A DNA stretch of 64,000 nt from Sporosarcina cascadiensis. GTDB lineage: Bacteria; Bacillota; Bacilli; Bacillales_A; Planococcaceae. Position numbers and translations under genes: made by a program. Positions 1 through 8,753 of the stretch are shown piece by piece (within the stretch, counting starts at the first letter, position 1; the number at the start of each line of letters is the position of its first letter). The notes under the pieces were generated by a model that saw nothing but the letters and a program-made list of their open reading frames with translations, did not search any database and had not been told where the DNA came from. Location: assembly GCF_009650995.1 (NCBI RefSeq), contig NZ_WHVV01000002.1, positions 267,708 through 331,707 of the forward strand, read 5' to 3'.

Positions 1-1
1 G

Positions 2-199
2 GCGCCTTCTGGAAAAGTAACCATTGATCCGAAATCCCACCATGCAGTTAAGGATGTCTACTTGTTTTATGCGGATGAAAACCATAAGATCAGCACCTTG
101 TATAAGTGGGATCAGGTGGAGCCGTTCTGGCTACATGAAGAAAAAGGTATTGACTTAACGCAGGATTCTCCGAATCAGCAATATACTCCAATTGATTAG
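2..199 (+). CDS. ABC transporter substrate-binding protein, urea/short-chain amide type (C-terminal end only)
   Basis: Only the last 65 codons are in the window and the start lies to the left. The visible part opens with APSGKVTIDPKSHHAVKDVY, which matches the C-terminal region of UrtA/FmdD-type periplasmic-binding proteins (family knowledge), and ends ...QQYTPID before a TAG at 197. It would be the extracellular lipid-anchored receptor that feeds amide or urea to the permeases that follow. The next four genes are the permease and ATPase genes of the same transporter, which supports the call. Substrate specificity cannot be read from this fragment; the downstream amidase argues for amides or urea over branched-chain amino acids. 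Confidence 0.75.
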   Translation, partial: APSGKVTIDPKSHHAVKDVYLFYADENHKISTLYKWDQVEPFWLHEEKGIDLTQDSPNQQYTPID

Positions 200-211
200 T
201 ATCATTTAAGA

Positions 212-240
212 GCCGGGAGGATTAATCTCCTCCTCTATTT
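212..240 (+). terminator. Hairpin between receptor gene and permease genes (possible partial terminator)
   Basis: GGAGGA (216-221) pairs with TCCTCC (228-233) around a 6-nt loop, followed by the T-rich TCTATTTT. In ABC operons a weak hairpin after the receptor gene commonly raises receptor expression over the membrane parts. The stem is short, so this is tentative. Confidence 0.35.
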
Positions 241-269
241 TCGAACATCTATATTTAAAATGATGGGAG

Positions 270-1172
270 TTGACGACTATCATATTCCTAGAAAACGCTT
301 TTAATGCAATTTACCAGTTTATGGACAGCTTTTCATTCTTGATTTTATCTGCAATAGGGCTGGCTATCATATTTGGAATGATGGGGGTCATTAATCTAGC
401 ACATGGTGAGTTTATTATGCTCGGCGCCTACATTACGACACTCTCCTGTTTGGCCGGAGTCCCTATACCTATCGCGATTATATTAGGATCTATAGGTGTA
501 GGGATATTTGGATTTATTGTTGACAAACTAATCATCCGACATCTATATGGTAGACCTCAAGATTCCGTAGTTGCGACTTGGGGCATCAGTTTAATAATGG
601 GTCAAGGAATGTTGATCTTGATGGGCCCTTCATTGCAAGGTCCCTCCACACCGCTTGGTTCCTTTTCAGTCGGGGGTATCAATTATTCATTATACCGCTT
701 AATCTTGACTATTATTGCTTGCTTACTAGTTGTGCTTTTATATTGGGTGTTTATGCATACGAAGTTCGGATTACGATCCAGGGCGACTATGCAAAACGAA
801 GAGATTGCCAGAAGTCTGGGTACCAATACAAGTCAAATGTATACGCTTACTTTTGTGGTTGGATCAATGTTTGCCGGATTAACTGGCGGGTTGTTTTCGT
901 TCACGATGACCATCGGACCAACTTTCGGTACAGGATTCTTAATGGAGAGTTTTGTAACGGTGATTGTCGGGGGAGCGAACCCTCTCATCGGAACCGTTAT
1001 GTCGGGAGGAACATTAGGCATCGTGCATAGTGCTCTTTCCTATATATTTGGGACATTCATAGGAAGAGTGGGATTGTTGGTAGCGGCCATAATATTTATC
1101 AGACTATGGCCGACCGGTTTTTCGGGACTGTTGGAGAAAAAAATATTGAGGGTGAAAAAAACAAATGGATAA
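270..1172 (+). CDS. urtB: Urea/short-chain amide ABC transporter permease (UrtB/LivH family)
   Basis: A 300-residue multi-pass inner-membrane permease of the branched-chain amino acid/urea/amide ABC class, half of the translocation pore. The N-terminus carries the family signature GVINLAHGEF (about residues 40-49) after a hydrophobic helix. Around eight hydrophobic segments follow, and the EEIARSLG stretch (about 176-183) corresponds to the EAA coupling loop that contacts the ATPases. The predicted start is TTG at 270 because an in-frame TGA lies at 261, but GGGAG ends immediately before it, so the spacing is poor; a downstream start such as ATG at 321 is possible. The gene overlaps the next permease by 8 bases, implying translational coupling. 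Gene symbol is by family; amide or urea specificity is inferred from the following amidase. Confidence 0.85.
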   Translation: MTTIIFLENAFNAIYQFMDSFSFLILSAIGLAIIFGMMGVINLAHGEFIMLGAYITTLSCLAGVPIPIAIILGSIGVGIFGFIVDKLIIRHLYGRPQDSVVATWGISLIMGQGMLILMGPSLQGPSTPLGSFSVGGINYSLYRLILTIIACLLVVLLYWVFMHTKFGLRSRATMQNEEIARSLGTNTSQMYTLTFVVGSMFAGLTGGLFSFTMTIGPTFGTGFLMESFVTVIVGGANPLIGTVMSGGTLGIVHSALSYIFGTFIGRVGLLVAAIIFIRLWPTGFSGLLEKKILRVKKTNG

Positions 1173-2232
1173 TTTGAAAAATTTCAAAAAAATCGACTCC
1201 GAGAAGATTACTATGCTTGTACTTTGTATCGTATTTCTTCTTTTTCCCCTTATCGCTTCCGCATATGATGTCTTAAATATGTCTTATTTTTTCTCAATGG
1301 TGTTCTTGTCCATGAGCTTATGGCTTATTTGGGGATTAACAGGAATCTTCAGTTTTGGCCAGACCGCTTTCTTTGGAGTGGGGGCCTATGCCTATGCAAT
1401 GATCAGTATGAATTTTAATAATAACACGATGACTATTGTCGCCTTAGTGGGAGCTCTGGTTATTGCCTGGATACTTGCTTTACTTTTGGGATATTTCATG
1501 TTTTACGGCGGAGTGAATGATGTATTCGTTGGATTGATTACCTTATGTGTAACGCTTGTAATGGCAACCTTTTTAGCGCAATCTGCTGGTTCCCAATGGA
1601 AAATAGGAAGTGTGCTGCTGGGAGGAGACAATGGAATCAATAATATCCCACCACTTTCTATAGAAATAGGCAGCATACAGTTTTCTTTAGTAGGTACTTA
1701 TCAATACTATTTTATAATACTAGTCTTAATAGGATTTTACCTATTTTTAAGGAAGATGCAACATGGAAAAATGGGATATAGCTTTGTAGCAATCCGAGAA
1801 AACAGGGAAAGAAGCCAATTGCTCGGATATAATATCTCTCTTCTACAAACATTGTCATTTTCATTCGGGGGCGTCCTCGCTGCTTTCAGTGGAGTGTTAT
1901 ATGTTACTTGGGGCGGCTATATATCTCCTTCTGCCATGGGAATATCAGCAGCTGCACTTCCAGTTGTACTAGTGGCGGCAGCTGGCCGGAATAATCTTTC
2001 AGGTGTCATGATATTTACTGTTTTGTATTACTTTCTTTCACAAAAGCTGTCGGTCAGTGGAAGTGAGTATGCACTGGTAATATTGGGCTTCATCTTGATT
2101 ATGGTGATATTAATTGTTCCGAAGGGGATCGTAGTAACAATTTTCAATGCGCTGGACCGATTATTTTCTTCGAGAAGGAGACGAGATGCTAATGACACAG
2201 CAAGCGATACTAAGCAGGCAGGAACTTACTGA
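1165..2232 (+). CDS. urtC: Urea/short-chain amide ABC transporter permease (UrtC/LivM family)
   Basis: A 355-residue second permease subunit. It has the LivM/UrtC layout: an N-terminal hydrophobic block, the WGLTGIFSFGQTAFFGVGAY motif (residues about 54-73) in which L.G..S.GQ..F.G.GAY is diagnostic, and the coupling-loop-like VAIRENRERSQLLGYN (about 208-223). It pairs with the upstream permease as a heterodimer in the membrane. The ATG at 1165 lies inside the end of the upstream gene, and its own end overlaps the next gene, so the transporter genes form one tightly coupled operon. The C-terminus is charged (SSRRRRD) and cytoplasmic in character. Confident about family; the substrate is inferred from context. 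Confidence 0.88.
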   Translation: MDNLKNFKKIDSEKITMLVLCIVFLLFPLIASAYDVLNMSYFFSMVFLSMSLWLIWGLTGIFSFGQTAFFGVGAYAYAMISMNFNNNTMTIVALVGALVIAWILALLLGYFMFYGGVNDVFVGLITLCVTLVMATFLAQSAGSQWKIGSVLLGGDNGINNIPPLSIEIGSIQFSLVGTYQYYFIILVLIGFYLFLRKMQHGKMGYSFVAIRENRERSQLLGYNISLLQTLSFSFGGVLAAFSGVLYVTWGGYISPSAMGISAAALPVVLVAAAGRNNLSGVMIFTVLYYFLSQKLSVSGSEYALVILGFILIMVILIVPKGIVVTIFNALDRLFSSRRRRDANDTASDTKQAGTY

Positions 2233-2965
2233 TGCATCAGACGCATTGATAGAATTAAGCCAGGTAACGAGGGACTTTGGCGGTTTACGGGCGGTGGATC
2301 ACGTAGACCTGACTATTAGACGGGGAGAGCTGCGTGGACTGATCGGCCCCAATGGTGCTGGGAAGAGTACAGTATTCAAATTGATTATGGGAATACACTC
2401 CCTCACCTCAGGAAAAATTCTCTTTAATGGCACTGATATCTCCGAAATGCCTACATGGCAGCGTGCTCGGCTAGGGATCGGTATTAAAATGCAAATTCCA
2501 TGTGTGTACGGAGAGTTAACAGGTTATGAAAATATGCGGATTGCAGCCCAAAACTATATGAAGAATAACGAAATAAAAGGTGAAATAGAAAGAATTGTCG
2601 AACTGATCGGCATAGAACATCTTTTGCTACAGGAAGTAAACAATCTATCACATGGACAGCAACAATGGCTGGAAATAGCCATGACGTTATTGTCAAATCC
2701 TGACTTACTATTGCTTGATGAGCCCGTTGCTGGTATGGGGCCGGAAGAAACAGCTTTTACAGCCGAGATTATTAAGCGTCTTAATGAAAACGGATTTTCA
2801 ATTATATTTATCGATCATGACATGGAGTTTGTTCGACAAATCTCAAAGAAAGTTACAGTATTGCACCAGGGAGCAACTTTCGCAGAAGGAAATATAAATG
2901 AGATTGAATCCAATAAAGAAGTGATTGAAATTTATTTAGGCTCAGATAGTTCGGAAGGGACGTGA
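2186..2965 (+). CDS. urtD: ABC transporter ATP-binding protein (UrtD/LivG family)
   Basis: A 259-residue ATPase that powers the upstream permeases. It contains Walker A GPNGAGKST (about residues 55-63), the signature LSHGQQQWLEIA in place of the usual LSGGQ, Walker B LLLLDEPVAG and the switch His in FIDHDMEF. The LSHGQ variant is typical of UrtD-like subunits (family knowledge). I place the start at ATG 2186 because AGAAGGAG ends at 2180, 5 bases upstream; an earlier in-frame start at 2147 lacks such a site. With this start the gene overlaps the permease by 47 bases. It is followed after 4 bases by the second ATPase. Confidence 0.87.
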   Translation: MLMTQQAILSRQELTDASDALIELSQVTRDFGGLRAVDHVDLTIRRGELRGLIGPNGAGKSTVFKLIMGIHSLTSGKILFNGTDISEMPTWQRARLGIGIKMQIPCVYGELTGYENMRIAAQNYMKNNEIKGEIERIVELIGIEHLLLQEVNNLSHGQQQWLEIAMTLLSNPDLLLLDEPVAGMGPEETAFTAEIIKRLNENGFSIIFIDHDMEFVRQISKKVTVLHQGATFAEGNINEIESNKEVIEIYLGSDSSEGT

Positions 2966-2969
2966 TCAG

Positions 2970-3665
2970 GTGCTTGACATTCGGAATTTCACAACAGGAT
3001 ATAACAAAATAATAGTTATCAGAGACATTTCAATTCAAGTGGAAAAGGGCAAAGTGGTCTCCATAATAGGACGAAATGGAGTAGGTAAAAGCACATTGAT
3101 GAAGGGAGTGATGGGGCTGTTACCTTCAAGTTCAGGTGAAATTCATTTTAACAATCAGGATATTACGAAACTGAAAACTCACTCCCGGGCCCGGCTTGGT
3201 ATAGGTTACGTACCTCAAGGCCATGGTGTTTTCCCTAATTTAACCGTTGAAGAGAATTTACGAATGGGTGAGTCTATTAACGTAAAAAAGAAAAACAATG
3301 ATTTTGATGTAATTTACAACTATTTCCCACGGATAAAAGAGCGTTTACATCAAAAGGCGGGGACGTTAAGCGGCGGAGAACGCGCCCAACTTTCGATTGG
3401 AAGAGCACTAATTGGTACACCAGATTTATTGATACTGGATGAACCTTCAGAAGGAATACAACCAAATATTATTCAAAGTATTGGAGAAATCATCAGGCAA
3501 ATCAATAAAGACTTAGGGTTAACCGTCCTCCTTGTGGAACAACATTTTGGATTAATTAAAAGCTTGGCCGATACTTGTTATGCAATTGATAAAGGAAGAA
3601 TTATTGGTGAACATACATCGGATGACCTGTCATCCGAGATAATCCAAAAATACCTAACAGTATAA
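2970..3665 (+). CDS. urtE: ABC transporter ATP-binding protein (UrtE/LivF family)
   Basis: A 231-residue second ATPase of the amide/urea importer. Visible motifs are Walker A GRNGVGKST (about residues 34-42), GYVPQGHGVFPNLTVEENL, the signature LSGGERAQLSIGRAL and Walker B LLILDEPSEGI, followed by the switch His in VEQHFG. The GYVPQGR-like phrase with P.LTV.ENL is characteristic of LivF/UrtE proteins. The start is GTG at 2970 with GGAAGGGA 9 bases upstream. It completes the transporter set: receptor, two permeases, two ATPases. A 55-base gap then leads to the amidase, so the operon probably continues. Confidence 0.87.
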   Translation: MLDIRNFTTGYNKIIVIRDISIQVEKGKVVSIIGRNGVGKSTLMKGVMGLLPSSSGEIHFNNQDITKLKTHSRARLGIGYVPQGHGVFPNLTVEENLRMGESINVKKKNNDFDVIYNYFPRIKERLHQKAGTLSGGERAQLSIGRALIGTPDLLILDEPSEGIQPNIIQSIGEIIRQINKDLGLTVLLVEQHFGLIKSLADTCYAIDKGRIIGEHTSDDLSSEIIQKYLTV

Positions 3666-3720
3666 TTTTAATACATTACTATTTAGTCTCATTTAGAGAA
3701 GAGAACAGGAGTGATAAGAA

Positions 3721-4638
3721 GTGAAAATTATAAAACAGCCCGGTAAACATAGCTATGTATTCAGCCGTTATCTAGAACCGATTGCAAGTGTAAAACCAGG
3801 CGAGGAAGTTGTGATTTATACTGAAGATGCCTTTGAGAACCAAATTACAAAAGAAACAGATATCCCATCTGAAATCTTAGGGAAATATTTAAACCCGCAA
3901 ACTGGCCCAATCTATATTGAGGGAGCTGAACCGGGCGATACACTCATCGTTCATATTATTGATATAGAGCCGACAAGGGATTGGGCTGTCAGTATTTTAA
4001 ATCCATACTTCGGGGGATTGACTGCCACTTCAATGACAAAAATGCTACATGAACCATTACCTGAGAAAGTCTGGATCTATCAGCTGAGTGACGGCATGCT
4101 GGTAAACAATACACAGCTGAGTTTTCCGTGGAAACCATTTATGGGTACAATGGGAACGGCACCGGACTTAGAAGCTGTGTCTGCCCTGACGCCTGGTCAA
4201 CATGGCGGTAATATGGATGTGCCGGATACCAAACCAGGTAATTCCGTTCATTTACCTGTTAACGTAGAAGGGGCTTATTTCTACACAGGTGACTGCCATG
4301 CCGCGCAAGGGGAAGGGGAATTATGCGGTGTTGCTTTGGAAGTTACAGGTAAGGTGACAATGAAATTTGAACTCATTAAAGGAAAGTCCCTTGAATGGCC
4401 GCGTATCGAAAGTCCGACTGAATTAATGGCGGTGGGAAGTGCCAGGCCAATGGAGGATGCTGCCCGAATAGCATACGGTGAATTGATAGATTGGATGATC
4501 GAACTTGGCTGGGATAAGTTAGAGGCATATCAAGCGTTGACACAGATAGGAAAACTATATGTAGGAAACATGGTTGACACAAATTATTCTCTTGTAGCAA
4601 AGATAGAAAAGAAATATGCACTGATTGATAAAAATTGA
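3721..4638 (+). CDS. Acetamidase/formamidase family amidohydrolase
   Basis: A 305-residue cytoplasmic enzyme of the FmdA/AmdA family, which hydrolyses formamide, acetamide or related short amides to the carboxylic acid and ammonia. Supporting segments are the central GTMGTAPD (about 142-149) with PGQHGGNMD after it, and GDCHAAQGEGELCG (about 196-209), which supplies the conserved acidic, His and Cys residues of the family. The start is GTG 3721 with AGGAGTG at 3707-3713. In Methylophilus the homologous arrangement is the amide transporter next to formamidase (family knowledge), which matches this layout. The exact substrate is not readable; formamide, acetamide or a hydroxylated amide are all possible. 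Confidence 0.85.
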   Translation: MKIIKQPGKHSYVFSRYLEPIASVKPGEEVVIYTEDAFENQITKETDIPSEILGKYLNPQTGPIYIEGAEPGDTLIVHIIDIEPTRDWAVSILNPYFGGLTATSMTKMLHEPLPEKVWIYQLSDGMLVNNTQLSFPWKPFMGTMGTAPDLEAVSALTPGQHGGNMDVPDTKPGNSVHLPVNVEGAYFYTGDCHAAQGEGELCGVALEVTGKVTMKFELIKGKSLEWPRIESPTELMAVGSARPMEDAARIAYGELIDWMIELGWDKLEAYQALTQIGKLYVGNMVDTNYSLVAKIEKKYALIDKN

Positions 4639-4668
4639 ACAAGAGAGGGAGTGGACAGGAGGTATGTC

Positions 4669-5841
4669 ATGAGGATTTTAGTATCTCCAGATTCATTTAA
4701 GGGCAGCGAGTCCGCTAAATCTATTGGTGAAATTATTAGTTCAGCCATTAAAACCGAGATACCCCATGCTATTATTGATGTAACTCCAATGGCAGATGGT
4801 GGTGAAGGTACAATTGATGCTTTACTACATGCAACCAAAGGAAAGAAACTAGCTTTAACAGTTACTGGCCCCCTGGGAGGGAAAATAAAGACTCATTACG
4901 GTCTTTTAGAAGAATCCCAAACAGCGGTTATTGAAGTAGCTTCATTTGTAGGTTTTACTGCAGTGTCTGAAGAGAGACGAAACCCACTTAGATATACGAC
5001 CCTCGGAATTGGAGAATGCATCGAAAATGCTTTAGAAGCAGGCTACAGGAAATTCATATTTTGTCTGGGTGGGAGTGCAACGAATGACGGCGGTTTTGGA
5101 ATGCTTCTAGGAATAGGCGTCTCCTTTAAAGATCGGCATGGTACCAGGCTGGAACCATACCCACACAACTTGTCTAAGATTCACGATGTCGACTACAGTG
5201 GTGTAGATCCTCGTATATGGGATACAGAGATACGGATAGCGAGTGATGTGAAGAATCCTTTATGTGGTAAAAGTGGAGCGACATACATTTTTGGACCCCA
5301 AAAGGGTGTGAAATCAACCGACTTGGCAGTAATGGATCAGACCTTGAAGGATTACGCTGATAAGATTGAATGCCATTTGGGAAAACAGTTTTCTGACATT
5401 CCAGGGGCAGGAGCGGCTGGAGGGCTGGGCTTTGCACTACTTACAATCGGCGCGAAAATGGAGTCTGGTGCAGAATTAATTGCAAATAGCATTAATTTGG
5501 AGGCTAAAATCCTGAATAGTGACTGGGTAATAACAGGTGAAGGACGCACCGATCACCAAACATTACAAGGGAAATTGCCTTATGTAATTGCCAAAATGGC
5601 AAGAAGGCATAAAAAGCCTACAATTTTAATTTCAGGCTCCATCGAAAGTAATTTATATGATCTGTATGAAGTTTTTGAGAGCATGCATGCAATTGCAAAT
5701 GGGCCGCTGACATTGAAAGAATCAATAGAACATACCCAGGAACTTTTGTATCACCGAGTTCGGAATATCGCTCGGTTGTTGAAGTATACCGACCTGGAAG
5801 GAATGGGTAGAAATTCAAAAGTTATTAAACCTGCAAAGTAG
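4669..5841 (+). CDS. Glycerate kinase (GarK/GlxK, type I)
   Basis: A 390-residue enzyme that phosphorylates D-glycerate with ATP. The N-terminus MRILVSPDSFKGSESA is the family hallmark, as are PMADGGEGT (about 41-49), CLGGSATNDGGFGML (about 126-140), PGAGAAGGLGF and the C-terminal ITGEGRTD. The start is ATG 4669 with AGGAGG at 4657-4662; a GTG at 4651 lies upstream of that ribosome site and is rejected. It sits 30 bases after the amidase and ends just before a terminator, so it is the last gene of the amide operon. Why glycerate kinase joins an amidase is unclear; a glycerate-yielding substrate is a guess. Confidence 0.92.
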   Translation: MRILVSPDSFKGSESAKSIGEIISSAIKTEIPHAIIDVTPMADGGEGTIDALLHATKGKKLALTVTGPLGGKIKTHYGLLEESQTAVIEVASFVGFTAVSEERRNPLRYTTLGIGECIENALEAGYRKFIFCLGGSATNDGGFGMLLGIGVSFKDRHGTRLEPYPHNLSKIHDVDYSGVDPRIWDTEIRIASDVKNPLCGKSGATYIFGPQKGVKSTDLAVMDQTLKDYADKIECHLGKQFSDIPGAGAAGGLGFALLTIGAKMESGAELIANSINLEAKILNSDWVITGEGRTDHQTLQGKLPYVIAKMARRHKKPTILISGSIESNLYDLYEVFESMHAIANGPLTLKESIEHTQELLYHRVRNIARLLKYTDLEGMGRNSKVIKPAK

Positions 5842-5855
5842 AAGGGAGAACGAAC

Positions 5856-5887
5856 AAAAAAAGCCTGGATTTTTTCAGGCTTTTTTG
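5856..5887 (+). terminator. Intrinsic terminator of the amide/glycerate kinase operon
   Basis: AAAAAAGCCTG and CAGGCTTTTTT pair around a short T-rich loop and end in a T run, 14 bases after the glycerate kinase stop. Confidence 0.9.
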
Positions 5888-6370
5888 TATGCGTGTTAAA
5901 ATAGTTACCAGGTCTCCATACAAAAGAATTCTGTTAGGCATGGTGCGAAGGTTATGGAGAAACTTGCACAATGCAAGCTTGTGGCTTCCTGCAGTTCTTG
6001 GGAGAAAACATTGTGGCTCTAGCACGTAAGCTTTTCGTTTCGTGAAACTGTGCGTATAAGAGTATGTTCATAAATGAAGTCTTATGCGGCTTCTTGGTAT
6101 ATTGATAAAGGCAATGGAGCTAAAACTGTCCCATACAAGCGAGATATTTTAGCGACCAAAACCAGCTTGCTCAATTAAAAATAGAGATCTGTTCCCAAAC
6201 AATTAGTGTAACCGAGTACATTAATTCAGTAGTCACTTTTCACAATAAATCAGCCAAGAACAGAGAAGTTTTTTCATAGCTTTGCACATTATTATGGGAT
6301 ATGTAAAAACTTTATCATTATAATACAGCAGACTTATCGACAAAAAAATTCCCCCAGAAAGGGGCTTTAT

Positions 6371-6451
6371 GAATTCACCTAATACGATACCTGCTACACC
6401 CAATACAAGAATCGCAATTACTTCAGGCAAGTTGCCTATAAACATACTAAA
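6371..6451 (-). pseudogene. Fragment of a permease gene like the one at 37035-38213
   Basis: On the minus strand this short stretch reads FSMFIGNLPEVIAILVLG and continues VAGIVLGEF. The intact permease at 37035-38213 has FSMFLNYLPQVLAILLLG followed by VAGIVLGGF. The bases also match closely (CCTAATACGAT and GCTACACCCAATA are shared). Nothing of the rest of that gene is present here, so this is a remnant of a paralogue or of a partial duplication. A repeat of the GGTACCAGG type begins 13 bases beyond its 5' end. Confidence 0.7.
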
Positions 6452-6463
6452 CATAATAAGAAA

Positions 6464-6484
6464 GTACCAGGTACACAAACAATT
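6464..6484 (+). repeat. Dispersed repeat, type A
   Basis: Copy of the family whose consensus is about GGTACCAGGTACACACACAA followed by TT; here GTACCAGGTACACAAACAAT. Other copies lie throughout the window, all outside genes. Confidence 0.7.
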
Positions 6485-6522
6485 CAGACACTAGTCTGAC
6501 AACTTAGCGTGATAAGAAGAGG

Positions 6523-6569
6523 GGCTGTCCAGAAAGTCAGTAATAACTGATTTTCTGTGATAGTTTTTT
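6523..6569 (+). terminator. Terminator-like hairpin
   Basis: CTGTCCAGAAAGTCAGT pairs imperfectly with ACTGATTTTCTGTGATAG, then TTTTTT. It resembles the terminator at 18894-18938 (shared CAGAAAATCA/TGATTTTC core), so this may be a dispersed terminator element. No intact gene precedes it on either strand. Confidence 0.5.
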
Positions 6570-6632
6570 CTCATGGAGGAAACATTGTTCTAATTGGCAG
6601 GGATGTCTACACTGAATCCGCGCTATAAAGAA

Positions 6633-6654
6633 GGTATCAGGTAGACACACAATT
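6633..6654 (+). repeat. Dispersed repeat, type A
   Basis: GGTATCAGGTAGACACACAA followed by TT, a diverged copy of the GGTACCAGG family. Confidence 0.65.
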
Positions 6655-6818
6655 AGAATTGCTGAAATCATGAATGCAGCCCGCGCTCGTTTTACAAGTT
6701 GAACAATAGAATAGATGTAGATAGAAATTCTATATTAAAAGTCCTGTGAAATTTGAAGGCGTTAGTGTAATATTAATGGTTAAAGAACAAAAAAATGGAA
6801 TTGAGGAGGAGATAAGAC

Positions 6819-8645
6819 ATGGGGAAACTTTTTAGCAAGTTATCAATAATTTTTTCAGCAATCCTGTTATTTGCGGTCCTAGTTCCGTTCAATGTTTTGG
6901 CGGAAACGCATTCAGAAACAGGGCAATACTTCTACACAGAAACCATATCACCGCTATATGATGATGCAAAAACATTTTCAGAAGGGTTGGCTGCAGTTGG
7001 AAAAAATGGAAAATGGGGTTACATAAACGAAGCAGGAGAAACAGTAATTGACTTTCAATATGATCGCGCACACAGTTTTTCAGAAGGAAAAGCGATTGTG
7101 GAGAAACATGTAGGTGACGGAGATTACGTTCAACGTTTTTATTACATTATAACGCCGGACAATAACACTACAAGCGTCAAATATGGAGAGAGCGATTTCT
7201 ACACTCTCAATGGGTACTTTAAAGAGTATGGCGGACCTCTGGATGAGATGTATGACACCGTCTTTTATAACGGATATGTTATGCTACCTGCAGATTCACC
7301 CACCGGTACATTTATTTTTGATAAATACGGCGAGGCGTATGATGCAGCCTCTTACCTTCCGACAGAAGGAACTTTGGCAAAATACGATCATTACTCGGAT
7401 ATAAATTCAGAAGAATACGAAATGTTATATGATGAAATAGAATTTATAGGTGCTGCGCCGTTTAATCAGGGAATGGCACCTGTTGCCTTTACAGATCCGA
7501 ATAATAAAAATAATCATTATTGGACATTTCTAACGAAAGACAGAACACTATGGTCAGGTCCTAAGTTTTACTACTTTTTCGTAAAAGATCCATTTGGGTC
7601 ATATCAGGTATTTAATGATAATTCATTAGCCAGCATTATGAATGCAGAGGGAAAATTTGGAGCTGTCAATATGGAAGGAAAAACCGTAATTCCTTTTCAG
7701 TATGAGCAATTAAGGGTGTTTAACGAAGGCGTTGCGGGATTTTTACAAAACAATAAGTTTGGTTTTATTGATATAAACGGTAATGAAGTGATTAAACCGC
7801 AATTCGATGATGTGTCGTTGTTTGAGAATGGTCTGGCTGTTGTACGCCAAGGCAGTATGGCATATGTGATTGACAAGAAGGGAAATAAAATTAAAGGTTC
7901 GGAAAATATCCCGCCGAGTTCGTATTTCTTTGAAAGTAAATCCGATGGAAATAATGAAATTGGTAATATGACGGTCAGTCCAGGCAAATATATTCTTACA
8001 ACCAGCCATGAGAAATTCGGGTTTGCAAAAATCAACTCTGGCGGGGAAGTTATAAATGTAACGGGAATAAGTCTGAATAACCCCAAACTGGAGATGGAGA
8101 TAGGAAAAACAGCAGCACTGGCAGCAACAGTTTCTCCAGTTGATGCGACAAATAAAAAAGTAATCTGGTCGAGTAGTAATGAAGAAGTGGCTACAGTGGA
8201 TGCATCCGGTAATGTGGCAGCTAAATCAAAAGGAAAAGCGAACATAACAGTTACAACAGAAGATGGGGAATATACAGCTGTCAGTGAAGTAACGGTCAAA
8301 GAATCCTCAACTGTCACTGATCCCTATGAAGGTTACAAAGTGTGGGATACATCACTTAAAAACAATTCAGCGAGCCATAGCTGGAGAATAAAGTTAAATA
8401 TGAATGTTAACGAAAGTACGGTGGATAGCCGGAGTGTATTTATTCTCGACAAGAACTATAAGAAAATTAATTTTGTTAATCCGCGAGTCGAAAATATCGG
8501 AAACAATGGATATATAACATTGGATAATAACGGAAGTTTTATACGCGGGGAAGAGTATTGGATCATTATAGAAGATACAATTCAATCTTTTAGCGGAAAG
8601 AAGTTGGTTAAAGGTCTTAAGGCCAAATTTGAGATTACTAAATAA
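6819..8645 (+). CDS. Secreted WG-repeat protein with BIG2 and SbsA-like Ig domains
   Basis: A 608-residue exported protein. A signal peptide (about residues 1-28, charged MGKLFSK, hydrophobic core, cleavage near VLA/ET) leads into WG-type repeats: GLAAVGKNGKWGYIN near residue 55, then two more near 270-345 with KFGAVN and KFGFID. A BIG2 domain spans about 410-492 (ITGIS-like opening VTGISLNN, then WSSSNEEVATVD and GKANITV). The last 110 residues resemble an SbsA Ig-like domain. No LPXTG, SLH or membrane anchor is seen, so it is probably secreted or loosely wall-bound. The start is ATG 6819 after GAGGAGGAG. The DNA is AT-rich and the gene stands alone between decayed spacers, compatible with acquisition. 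Function unknown. Confidence 0.85.
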   Translation: MGKLFSKLSIIFSAILLFAVLVPFNVLAETHSETGQYFYTETISPLYDDAKTFSEGLAAVGKNGKWGYINEAGETVIDFQYDRAHSFSEGKAIVEKHVGDGDYVQRFYYIITPDNNTTSVKYGESDFYTLNGYFKEYGGPLDEMYDTVFYNGYVMLPADSPTGTFIFDKYGEAYDAASYLPTEGTLAKYDHYSDINSEEYEMLYDEIEFIGAAPFNQGMAPVAFTDPNNKNNHYWTFLTKDRTLWSGPKFYYFFVKDPFGSYQVFNDNSLASIMNAEGKFGAVNMEGKTVIPFQYEQLRVFNEGVAGFLQNNKFGFIDINGNEVIKPQFDDVSLFENGLAVVRQGSMAYVIDKKGNKIKGSENIPPSSYFFESKSDGNNEIGNMTVSPGKYILTTSHEKFGFAKINSGGEVINVTGISLNNPKLEMEIGKTAALAATVSPVDATNKKVIWSSSNEEVATVDASGNVAAKSKGKANITVTTEDGEYTAVSEVTVKESSTVTDPYEGYKVWDTSLKNNSASHSWRIKLNMNVNESTVDSRSVFILDKNYKKINFVNPRVENIGNNGYITLDNNGSFIRGEEYWIIIEDTIQSFSGKKLVKGLKAKFEITK

Positions 8646-8699
8646 ATTTAAAATATGAAGATGAATGGCAGTGACTTTCTTGAAAATGAAGTATTAAGT

Positions 8700-8723
8700 G
8701 GGAACCTCTCAGGGTTCCTTTTT
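8700..8723 (+). terminator. Terminator of the WG-repeat protein gene
   Basis: GGAACC (8701-8706) and GGTTCC (8713-8718) form a stem followed by TTTTT, 55 bases after the stop codon. Confidence 0.75.
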
Positions 8724-8731
8724 AAAAAAAG

Positions 8732-8753
8732 GGTACCAGGTACACACACAATA
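8732..8753 (+). repeat. Dispersed repeat, type A
   Basis: GGTACCAGGTACACACACAA then TA; the copy closest to the inferred consensus. Confidence 0.75.

Larger units (their letters stand above)
5888..6818. other. Decayed intergenic region
   Basis: About 930 bases without an intact gene. It holds a gene fragment at 6371-6451 (minus), two copies of the GGTACCAGGTACACACACAATT-type repeat and a hairpin at 6523-6569. The stretch around 5930-6230 has no coding signature that I recognise. AGGAGGAG before 6819 belongs to the next gene. Confidence 0.6.

Noticed and set aside
6371..6484. Minus-strand 81-codon frame as a real small membrane protein
   Set aside because: Only about 27 residues match the permease family, the frame runs into repeat DNA, and no ribosome site is visible.
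7697..8317. Long minus-strand open frame (206 codons)
   Set aside because: It lies wholly within the WG-repeat/BIG2 gene, has no ribosome site and no family features; an antisense shadow.
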